A DNA stretch of 39,771 bases, from NCBI GenBank assembly GCA_041859375.1, contig JBHEKP010000312.1:1-39771 (forward strand), given 5' to 3'. Origin of the DNA: JBHEKP01 sp041859375 (GTDB lineage: Bacteria; Hydrogenedentota; Hydrogenedentia; Hydrogenedentales; CAITNO01). The position numbers and the translations under genes are program-made. Below, in pieces: positions 33,490 through 39,771 of the stretch. Each line of letters begins with the position of its first letter. The first letter of the stretch is position 1. The notes beneath the pieces are model-generated. The model saw only the letters and a program-made list of their open reading frames with translations. It was not told the DNA's origin and did not search any database.

Positions 33490-34286
33490 TTGTCCGGTTT
33501 CTCCGCCGGTTCCTGTTGTTCCACAGTGATGCCCAGCATGCCCACATACACGCCGCCGATGTCCTCCCGGCCTATGGCGGGCGCGTACATGCCCGAGAGG
33601 GAGCCGTCAAGATACAACGCGCCTGAACAGCCCAATTCCCCCTTAAAAAAGGCCGCAAAGGTGTAAAAATTCACCGGCAGCTCGGAAAGGACGAAAACAA
33701 TCTCGTGATCTGAAACAAGCCCCACCCCGTTCCGGATGAAATATGTGTCCGAATCGGGAAGCAGCCGCGGGGAATAGCCTCCGTCCATCAGCAGCATCGG
33801 CCCCGACTGCACCGCCAGTGACGGAGCAATATTCTTCTCCGCATAGGCGTCCGTGGTCATAATTCCGGCCATGTCCCCGGTGATAAAAAACACACCGTTT
33901 GGTTTGATGAAAAAGTTGCCCCCGCCCCGCTTCCGGTTTAGCGGCTCAAGTTCCCGCCCCCCCTCCACATGGAGCCCCAACGGTGTGTAATCCCGCGCAT
34001 AAATGCCGGAATTTGTCGCAAAAACCAGTTTTTTCCCCTGCCGGGCGAGACTGTCGCGCAAATTATAAAAATTGGTGTACGGTTTCCCCTCCCCATCCTT
34101 CCAATACAGACCGATACCGGCCTTGCGCACATCCACCCGGGCCACCACATAAGGCACATTTTTATGGTGAACCCGTTCAAGCGTCAATCCGGGGGCGGGC
34201 CCCGGCTCTCCCGCCATGGACATAAACGAGAAAAGGCAAAATACGGAGAACCAAACAAGTTGCCGGATTTTGCTGGATACAGTCAT
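33486..34286 (-). CDS. Exported phosphodiester glycosidase family protein (DUF2233/NAGPA-like)
   Basis: The 266-residue protein has a signal peptide (1-25, core LVWFSVFCLFSF, cleaved near MAG). The body fits the phosphodiester glycosidase (uncovering-enzyme-like) family: FATNSGIYARDYTPLGLHVEGG near 88-109 with the conserved N and G, GNFFIKPNGVFFI at 122-134 and AVQSGPMLLMDG near 158-169. The human relative removes GlcNAc from phosphate diesters; bacterial members such as YigE are mostly uncharacterised. It heads the repair/pyrimidine run and overlaps radA by four bases. A role in trimming glycan phosphodiesters in the periplasm is inference. Confidence 0.85.
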   Translation of the reverse strand: MTVSSKIRQLVWFSVFCLFSFMSMAGEPGPAPGLTLERVHHKNVPYVVARVDVRKAGIGLYWKDGEGKPYTNFYNLRDSLARQGKKLVFATNSGIYARDYTPLGLHVEGGRELEPLNRKRGGGNFFIKPNGVFFITGDMAGIMTTDAYAEKNIAPSLAVQSGPMLLMDGGYSPRLLPDSDTYFIRNGVGLVSDHEIVFVLSELPVNFYTFAAFFKGELGCSGALYLDGSLSGMYAPAIGREDIGGVYVGMLGITVEQQEPAEKPDK

Positions 34287-34328
34287 TTATTTTGCGGCCC
34301 TTCGCCCTGAATTTCATCATCCTGCCCA

Positions 34329-34337
34329 ATCCTACCA
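34329..34337 (-). promoter_or_regulatory. Candidate extended -10 promoter for the radA-disA-pyr run
   Basis: On the minus strand TGGTAGGAT (TG-n-TAGGAT) lies about 43 bases upstream of the start of the first gene. The -35 region (TTGCCG, 18 bases upstream of the hexamer) is poor to moderate. It is the best candidate in the 210-base divergent gap. Confidence 0.35.
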
Positions 34338-34496
34338 CAGCCGCCCAAAGACCGGCAAAAGCAACTTTAAGCCGCCATTTTTGTGCAAACGACAAAAAAT
34401 GTGAAACAAGCGCAACCAATTACCACGGCACATGGTCTATAGCCCGTGTCTGAAGGCAAAAACCCACACGAATAACCAACCTGGGAGAGAAACCGG

Positions 34497-36914
34497 ATGT
34501 TTGAAAAGCGCCAATTGGGGCTGTGGTCGGGGGTGGTCCTCGCGCTGCTGGGGATCACAATTTTTACAGGCTGGTGGACGGGACAGCCCCCGTCCCCCAA
34601 GCCTGCTTCCACCCCGGAAACCGATTTCTCCGCATGGCGCGCCTATGAGCATATGAAAATCATGGCCCGGGAACCCCATCCGGCGGGTTCGGTGGCCAAT
34701 GATCAGGTTTTTGAGTACATCAAGGGGCAGGTTCAGAAACTCGGCCTTGAGATGGTGGTCATTGACGAGCCCCATTACAACGGCGGCAACCATTTCGAGT
34801 GGCGGCGCGCCGTGCTGGGCAGGATTCGCGGCACGGCCAACACCAAGGCCTTCGCCATGGACGCGCATTTTGACTCGGTGCCTTACGGCCCGGGCGCGGC
34901 GGACGACATTTCCGGCATCTCCGCCATGCTGGAAACCGCCCGCGCCCTCAAAGCGGGCGCTCCTTTGAAAAATGACGTGATCTTTGTCTTTGCCGACCAG
35001 GAGGAAGTGGGCGCAAACGGCGCCCAGGGCTTTGCCGAGCACCCCTGGTTCAAGGAGGTTGGCGTCATGCTGGGTTTGGAGGTGCGCGGCGTGAAGGGGC
35101 CCGCGCTGATGTTTGAGACCTCCGACAAGAACGGATGGATAATCCGCGAGCTGGCAAAGGCCGGGGTGCATCCCCGCGCCGACTCCATCATGTTCGACAT
35201 CTACGACCGTCTGCCCTTCGGCAGCGACTTCGGCCGCTACAAGCGCGAGGTGCCCGGCTACAATGTTGCCTACATTGACGGGTTTGCCAACTACCACACA
35301 CGGCTGGACGAGCCTGAACGGGTGAGCAAGGCCAGCCTCCAGCACCATGGCGCGTACTGTCTGGGGCTTGCGCGTCATCTGGGCAACATTCCCCTGGACA
35401 ACTGTCGCGCGCCCAACGCCACCTATTTCAATATTGTCGGCGACCACATGGTGGTGTATCCCGGCACCTGGGACAAGCCCTTTTCGGTTGCCGCATGGAT
35501 CTTCCTGGCGGCGGTGCTGATCCTCGGCTTTTTCCGCCGCGCCATCCGCATCATTGGCCTGTTGGGCGGGGTGCTGCTGACGCTGATCGCCCTTGCGCTT
35601 GCGGAGGCGGTTTGGGCGCCCCTCGCCGCCCTGGTCCTGCTTTCCTTCCGCGAAATGGCCATGTACCAGACCACCCTCTACAGTGTGGGCTTTGTGGTGC
35701 TTGCCGGGGCGGTGTGCTTCCTGCTCTGGGGTCCGGCGCGCCGGTTCCTGCGCCCCGCCGAACTGCCTGCGGCGGTGCTGCTTTACTGGGCGGGTGTGCT
35801 GGCGTTTGTGCTGCATGAGCTTCCCGGCGGCGCGCACTTTGTGCTTTGGCCCATGGTGATGGGAACCGTTTCCCTGCTTGGGCTGGTGCTTGCCCACCGG
35901 AAGGACGCCCCCCTGAGTCCGCGCACCGCCGCGCTGCTGGCTGTTCCCATGCTTCCTGCCATCACCCTGCTGGTTCCGGCGCTCTGCATGCTCGCGTACA
36001 CCCTCACAGCCCTGGGCGGGGTAATCCTGAGCCTCTTTGCCGTGATGATTCTGGGGCTCTTCTCCGCCCAGCTTATGCTGGTCGTGGAGAAACTGCGCTG
36101 GAAGGCATTCCTGATCTGTGCCGTCGTCGGCGCGCTGCTCGTTGGACTCGGGTATCAGAAAAACAAGCCCAGCCCGGAATCCCCCTGGCTCAACTCGCTT
36201 TCCTATGCGGTCAATTTCGACACCAACGAGGCCTTCTGGCTCAGTTCGGACCGCACCACACCGCAGTGGGCCAGGGAGGTGATCAATGTCACCCTGCCGG
36301 AGGGTTGGTTTGCCGGGAAAAAGGCCAGCGACGAGTGGACCTCCCAGTATTTCCCCGATCCCAACCACCGCGCCCTGTGCCAGGAGTTTTTCCCGGGCGA
36401 CAAGCACGAATATCTGCGTGCGCCCGCGCCCCCGGCGCCCTTTGAGGGAATGAGGATCGACATTCTTGCCGACCGGGTTGAAAACGGAAGGCGTTTTCTC
36501 CAGTTGCGCATGGACTCCCCCACGGACGCGCAGTTCATAGACATCCACCTCGACGGCAACCCCCCGGTGTATTCGGCGGCCTGCGAAGGCATTCCCATGA
36601 AGGTTCCCGAGGGAGGCGGCTGGTCACTGGGCACCATGTGCATGCCCAGGCCCGGCGTCACCGTGCACTTGGAGACCGCCGCCGACGCGCCCCTGAAGTT
36701 CAGGGTGCGCGAACACGCATACGCCATGCCCGATTTCCCGCAGTACAAGCCCCGGCCCGACTGGATGGCCATGGAGCCCAACCGCGTGATTGATCATGGC
36801 CGTCCGCTGAAAAGCGGCCAGACCTACACCATCCGCACCATTGAACTCCCGCCCGCACAAACGCCCGGAGTGCCGGTTCCGACCCCCGAGGCAACGGTGG
36901 TTCCGGCAGTTTGA
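34497..36914 (+). CDS. M28 zinc metallopeptidase with multi-pass membrane domain (ERMP1/FXNA-like)
   Basis: The 805-residue protein begins with a membrane anchor (about 8-27). An M28 aminopeptidase-like domain follows (about 45-310). Its metal site is visible as H124 and D126 (MDAHFDSVP), D136/D137 (GAADDISG), E169/E170 (ADQEEVG), E195 (LEVRG) and H267 (YHTRLDEP). Eight or so membrane segments lie at about 325-565, and a soluble C-terminal domain of about 240 residues ends the chain. This layout is that of the eukaryotic ER metallopeptidase ERMP1 and its bacterial relatives. GGGAGAG precedes the ATG. A -10-like TATAGC after TGG (34434-34443) could be the promoter. A terminator follows 26 bases after the stop. 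Substrate unknown. Confidence 0.9.
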   Translation: MFEKRQLGLWSGVVLALLGITIFTGWWTGQPPSPKPASTPETDFSAWRAYEHMKIMAREPHPAGSVANDQVFEYIKGQVQKLGLEMVVIDEPHYNGGNHFEWRRAVLGRIRGTANTKAFAMDAHFDSVPYGPGAADDISGISAMLETARALKAGAPLKNDVIFVFADQEEVGANGAQGFAEHPWFKEVGVMLGLEVRGVKGPALMFETSDKNGWIIRELAKAGVHPRADSIMFDIYDRLPFGSDFGRYKREVPGYNVAYIDGFANYHTRLDEPERVSKASLQHHGAYCLGLARHLGNIPLDNCRAPNATYFNIVGDHMVVYPGTWDKPFSVAAWIFLAAVLILGFFRRAIRIIGLLGGVLLTLIALALAEAVWAPLAALVLLSFREMAMYQTTLYSVGFVVLAGAVCFLLWGPARRFLRPAELPAAVLLYWAGVLAFVLHELPGGAHFVLWPMVMGTVSLLGLVLAHRKDAPLSPRTAALLAVPMLPAITLLVPALCMLAYTLTALGGVILSLFAVMILGLFSAQLMLVVEKLRWKAFLICAVVGALLVGLGYQKNKPSPESPWLNSLSYAVNFDTNEAFWLSSDRTTPQWAREVINVTLPEGWFAGKKASDEWTSQYFPDPNHRALCQEFFPGDKHEYLRAPAPPAPFEGMRIDILADRVENGRRFLQLRMDSPTDAQFIDIHLDGNPPVYSAACEGIPMKVPEGGGWSLGTMCMPRPGVTVHLETAADAPLKFRVREHAYAMPDFPQYKPRPDWMAMEPNRVIDHGRPLKSGQTYTIRTIELPPAQTPGVPVPTPEATVVPAV

Positions 36915-36940
36915 TCGGATGAAAAAAAAGCCGTATGTCT

Positions 36941-36970
36941 GGGCCGCATCCCCGGGATGCGGCCCTTTTT
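36941..36970 (+). terminator. Intrinsic terminator after the M28 peptidase gene
   Basis: GGGCCGCATCC (36941-36951) and GGATGCGGCCC (36955-36965) form an 11-bp perfect stem with a three-base loop, followed by five T. An A8 run at 36922-36929 lies upstream, so the stem might also serve the minus strand, but no minus-strand gene ends here. Confidence 0.9.
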
Positions 36971-37002
36971 GCACACCACAGGTGCGCCGAATCACGAAAA
37001 CA

Positions 37003-37011
37003 TGGTACGCT
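37003..37011 (+). promoter_or_regulatory. Candidate extended -10 promoter for lysA
   Basis: TGGTACGCT lies 48 bases before the lysA start and downstream of the terminator of the previous gene, so a promoter is expected in this region. Only three of six -10 positions match TATAAT, and no -35 is seen. It shares CATGGTA with the promoter at 38330. Confidence 0.35.
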
Positions 37012-37058
37012 TTTGGCCCAAACCAGCCCAAAGACCGGTAACCATTACAGGAAAACCC

Positions 37059-38309
37059 ATGGAATCTCTGGCATTCATGACCGAAGAGCAGGTGCGCCGC
37101 GTTCAGGACGAATTCGGCACGCCCGTGTTTGTGTACGACGAGGCCACGCTGGACCGGCGGGGCCGCGAGGTGCTGGCCTTCCCCAACGCTTTTGGGTTGA
37201 CGGCCCGCTACGCGATGAAGGCGTCGCCCAACGCCGCGCTCCTGCGGGTCTTCCACAGCCTAGGTCTGCACATTGACGCAAGCAGCGGGTATGAGGCTGA
37301 GCGCGCCCTGCGCGCGGGCATTCCGGCGGATCACATCCAGATCACCGCGCAGGAACTACCCGGCAACCTGGAGGCGCTGATACGAAAGGGCTGCCTCTTC
37401 AACGCCTGCTCCCTGCGCCAGATTGACGCCTACGGCGCGCTCTTTCCCGGCGCGGGGTTGTCCGTGCGCATGAATCCGGGGCTCGGCTCCGGCCACAACA
37501 ACCGCACCAACGTGGGCGGCCCCTCCTCCAGTTTCGGCATCTGGCACGAGCACCTTGACGAGGTGTTCGCCGCGGTCAGCAGGCACAAGCTCCGCCTCAC
37601 CGGCATGCACACCCACATCGGGTCCGGTTCCGACCCGGAGGTCTGGCTGCACTGCGCCAGCCTGTCCCTCGCCATCGCGGCGCGGATGCCGGAAGTCACC
37701 CGGCTCAGCCTGGGCGGCGGCTACAAAATCGCCCGCATGTCCCATGAAATTGGGGCCGACCTCCATGAAATCGGCGCGCGCATCCTTCCCGCCTTTGAGC
37801 GGTTCGCCCGCGAAAACGGCCGGAAACTGCACCTCGAAATCGAGCCGGGCACCTATCTCGTCGCCAACGCGGGCGCGCTGGTCTGCACCGCCATGGACAT
37901 CGTGGACACCGGCGCGGGGGGGCACACCTTCATCAAGGTGGACGGCGGCATGACGGAGAACCTGCGCCCCAGCCTCTACGGCGCGCAGCACCCCATCGTC
38001 ACCGTGCCCCGCACCCCCGGCAACGGAGAAACAATGGAGTACCTGGTGGTGGGGCACTGCTGCGAGAGCGGCGACATTCTCACCCCCGAACCGGGCAATC
38101 CCGAGGGGCTCGGCCCGCGCACCCTCACCAAAATCGGGATCGGCGACGCCGTGGTGCTGGAGGCCTGCGGCGCCTACTGCGCCGGCATGGCGTCAAAGAA
38201 CTACAACACCTTCCCCGAATGCGCCGAGGTGCTGCTCCAAAAGGACGGCTCCTTCCGGCTCATCCGCAAACGGCAGACCCTCGACCAAATCATCCAGAAC
38301 GAGGTGTAG
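37059..38309 (+). CDS. lysA: Diaminopimelate decarboxylase
   Basis: The 416-residue PLP enzyme decarboxylates meso-diaminopimelate to lysine, the last step of lysine synthesis. The PLP lysine is K54 in YAMKASPN, HTHIGSG near 187-193 and LSLGGGYK bind cofactor phosphate, EIEPGTYLV follows, and GGMTENLRPSLYGAQH and CCESGD (near 334-339) contain the substrate-binding and dimer-partner cysteine residues. Start: ATG at 37059 with AGGA a few bases upstream; the open frame reaches back into the terminator at 36957 and is not used. Other fold-type III decarboxylases (ornithine, carboxynorspermidine) are less likely given the CESGD block. Confidence 0.92.
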   Translation: MESLAFMTEEQVRRVQDEFGTPVFVYDEATLDRRGREVLAFPNAFGLTARYAMKASPNAALLRVFHSLGLHIDASSGYEAERALRAGIPADHIQITAQELPGNLEALIRKGCLFNACSLRQIDAYGALFPGAGLSVRMNPGLGSGHNNRTNVGGPSSSFGIWHEHLDEVFAAVSRHKLRLTGMHTHIGSGSDPEVWLHCASLSLAIAARMPEVTRLSLGGGYKIARMSHEIGADLHEIGARILPAFERFARENGRKLHLEIEPGTYLVANAGALVCTAMDIVDTGAGGHTFIKVDGGMTENLRPSLYGAQHPIVTVPRTPGNGETMEYLVVGHCCESGDILTPEPGNPEGLGPRTLTKIGIGDAVVLEACGAYCAGMASKNYNTFPECAEVLLQKDGSFRLIRKRQTLDQIIQNEV

Positions 38310-38329
38310 GCCGCACCGGCGGCATGCCA

Positions 38330-38338
38330 TGGTATAAT
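38330..38338 (+). promoter_or_regulatory. Extended -10 promoter of the tandem GT4 genes
   Basis: TGGTATAAT is a perfect extended -10 (TG-n-TATAAT) 62 bases before the GT4 start and 20 bases after the lysA stop. No -35 is seen. A start near 38345 is expected, which falls inside the stem at 38343-38365. Confidence 0.6.
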
Positions 38339-38342
38339 CGCC

Positions 38343-38365
38343 CCGCCCGGAGTGGTTCCGGGCGG
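38343..38365 (+). promoter_or_regulatory. Nine-base-pair hairpin at the predicted 5' end of the GT4 transcript
   Basis: CCGCCCGGA (38343-38351) pairs perfectly with TCCGGGCGG (38357-38365) around the loop GTGGT. There is no T run, so it is not a terminator for lysA by itself. As the predicted start of the transcript lies in its left arm, it may be a 5' stabilising structure or a weak Rho-assisted stop for lysA. Confidence 0.5.
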
Positions 38366-38399
38366 AAACACGGCGGAATCAAGGGACGGCCCCCTCGCC

Positions 38400-39641
38400 A
38401 TGCGCATCGCCTTTGTGGATCTCTTCTTTTCACGCCCCCCCCACGGGGGCGGCGATGTGGACATGTTCCATGTTGTTTCCGGCGCGCAGGCCATGGGCCA
38501 TGAGGTCTGCCTCTTTGCCGCGCGCGACGGGGAAACCTGGGAACGGGGCCGGGTGGACGCGTCAACCACACCCTTCCCCGTCAGGGTGCTTCCCTTTGCC
38601 GGGACTGAGTTTCGGGCGGAGGCGGTGGCGGCGGCGTTTCAAAGGGAGGTGGACGCCTGGCGGCCCGATGCCGTGTTTCTCGGACAGGGCTTTCAAATGA
38701 AGCCTTATGCGGCCCTGGCACTGCGCCATTATCCCCTTGTTTCCCGGTTTCACGCCCATGAGGCGGCCTGCCACCGGGACATTCTCCACTTCAAAAACGG
38801 CGCACCCTGCCCGGAAAACTATCTGCAAAACCCGGATCACTGCCGCGCCTGCGCGCTGGCGTGGTGGACGCCCGAGCTGCGTTCCGGCACCGCCAACGCC
38901 TGGCTCCGCGAGTACACCGGCGCGCGCGCCTTTGAACCCGGCTACCACAAAATTTTCCGTGACTTCCTGTCGGCGCTGCGTGTCGCGCTGGTCTATCATC
39001 CGGCCATGATCCCGCCCCTTGGCGGCCTGCCCGCCTCGGTGCGGATGGTGCCGTCGGGAGTGGATCCCGCCGCCTTTGCCGCCGCCGCGCCGCCGGAGCA
39101 TGGACAGGGCCAAAAACTGTCCATATTCATGCCGGGCCGCGCCGAGGATCCCGCCAAAGGCTTTGACACACTCGCCCGCGCCGCGGAACAACTTTGGAAA
39201 AAGCGGCAGGATTTCGAGGTGCGCGCCACCCTTCCGCAGGACTGCGGCAACGCACCGTGGCTGCGCTGCCTGGGCTGGCTGGATCATGCCGCGATGTCGG
39301 AGGCCTACCGTGCGGCGGACCTGTGCGCGGTGCCCAGTGTGTGGGAGGAACCCTGGGGCTTGGTGGCCATAGAGGCGATGGCCTCGGCCCGGCCCGTGGT
39401 GGCAAGCCGCTGTGGCGGGCTGGCGGAAATTGTGGCGGAGGGGGAAACGGGCATGCTTTTCCCGCCGGGGAACGCCGACGCGCTGGCGGAATGCCTGGAC
39501 CGGCTGCTGGATGACGCGGCACTGCGGGAGCGCATGGGCCGGGCGGGCCGGATGCGGGTTGAGGCGCTGTATTCATGGGAACGCATCATGGAACAGCATT
39601 ACCGGCCCCTTTGGGACGAACTCGCGGGGACAAATCCATGA
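38400..39641 (+). CDS. Family 4 glycosyltransferase with cysteine-rich insertion
   Basis: The 413-residue GT-B fold enzyme starts MRIAFVDLFFSRPPHGGGD, the usual acceptor-side opening. The donor half carries FMPGRAEDPAKGFDTL near 243-257 and EEPWGLVAIE at 316-325, the E-x7-E motif of retaining GT4 enzymes, plus RPVVASRCGGLAE. Residues about 125-151 contain four cysteines (C125, C137, C148, C151, with CRAC) in a stretch not general in the family, possibly a metal site. Start: ATG at 38400; AAGGGA lies 13 bases upstream, which is long. The next gene is a close paralogue and overlaps its stop as ATGA. Likely role: surface polysaccharide synthesis. Confidence 0.9.
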   Translation: MRIAFVDLFFSRPPHGGGDVDMFHVVSGAQAMGHEVCLFAARDGETWERGRVDASTTPFPVRVLPFAGTEFRAEAVAAAFQREVDAWRPDAVFLGQGFQMKPYAALALRHYPLVSRFHAHEAACHRDILHFKNGAPCPENYLQNPDHCRACALAWWTPELRSGTANAWLREYTGARAFEPGYHKIFRDFLSALRVALVYHPAMIPPLGGLPASVRMVPSGVDPAAFAAAAPPEHGQGQKLSIFMPGRAEDPAKGFDTLARAAEQLWKKRQDFEVRATLPQDCGNAPWLRCLGWLDHAAMSEAYRAADLCAVPSVWEEPWGLVAIEAMASARPVVASRCGGLAEIVAEGETGMLFPPGNADALAECLDRLLDDAALRERMGRAGRMRVEALYSWERIMEQHYRPLWDELAGTNP

Positions 39642-39771
39642 AGGGACGGCGCATCGCCTTCGTGGACGCCAATTTCTGCTGGCCGCCCAACGGCGGCGCG
39701 GACGCTGACGTGTTTCACGTGCTGTCCCGTCTGGCGGGATTGGGCGCGGAAGTCCGGCTTTTTGTCATCCA
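39638..39771 (+). CDS. Second GT4-type glycosyltransferase, 5' end only
   Basis: Forty-four residues are visible before the window ends. They start MKGRRIAFVDANFCWPPNGG and continue ADADVFHVL, aligning residue for residue with the start of the preceding GT4 protein (RIAFVD, PP.GG, D.D.FHV). So this is a tandem paralogue. The ATG at 39638 overlaps the upstream stop (ATGA). The catalytic half is outside the window. Confidence 0.85.
   Translation, partial: MKGRRIAFVDANFCWPPNGGADADVFHVLSRLAGLGAEVRLFVI

Noticed and set aside
1..39771. CRISPR arrays, transposases, integrases, toxin-antitoxin or known defence genes
   Set aside because: No direct-repeat arrays, terminal inverted repeats or proteins with such motifs were found. 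Gene content and base composition are even across the window.

Overview
The window is 39.8 kb of GC-rich bacterial chromosome, almost fully coding. It shows no rRNA, tRNA, CRISPR array, insertion sequence or phage gene. It suggests a free-living Gram-negative heterotroph with many secreted carbohydrate-active proteins, lipoproteins, O-acetylhomoserine-based methionine synthesis, a bacilliredoxin and a DisA c-di-AMP synthase. That mix would fit a Hydrogenedentota-, Lentisphaerae- or Planctomycetes-like bacterium. The assignment is inference only, because no phylogenetic marker is present.

Layout. (1) 1-8690: the end of an unidentified gene, then a minus-strand block read from GT2 glycosyltransferase to polyprenyl diphosphate synthase, a membrane-anchored GH42-like protein, a large secreted protein of unknown family and a GH28 pectinase-like enzyme. 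(2) 8819-9319: a lone plus-strand bacilliredoxin. (3) 20212 down to 9327: a tightly packed minus-strand run of nine genes. It encodes a sugar ABC importer (ATPase, permease, binding protein), an ankyrin lipoprotein, RNase HI, a hybrid histidine kinase, a D-Ala-D-Ala carboxypeptidase and two extracytoplasmic glycosidase-like proteins. (4) 20521-24699: a plus-strand sulfur/methionine cluster of cysK, metY and a fused metX-metW. (5) 34286 down to 24719: a minus-strand run of phosphodiester glycosidase, radA, disA, pyrK, pyrD, pyrF, pyrE, pcrA and pheA, combining DNA integrity, c-di-AMP, pyrimidine and phenylalanine synthesis. (6) 34497 to the end: plus-strand M28 metallopeptidase with a multi-pass membrane domain, lysA, and two tandem GT4 glycosyltransferases, the second cut by the window edge.

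Many adjacent minus-strand genes overlap by four bases (ATGA or GTGA), so translational coupling is a rule here. Two good intrinsic terminators are visible (after metY and after the M28 gene). Candidate promoters are mostly extended -10 elements of the form TGnTAnnnT with poor or absent -35 boxes. Several are followed within 3-5 bases by a hairpin, so that the transcript would begin inside a stem. I see no single flagrantly new defence or mobile system. The most interesting items are the MetX-MetW fusion with its overlapping promoter and terminator, the structured cysK leader, the hybrid kinase with a degenerate receiver inside the transporter/wall/glycosidase operon, and the glycan loci with unassigned secreted proteins.
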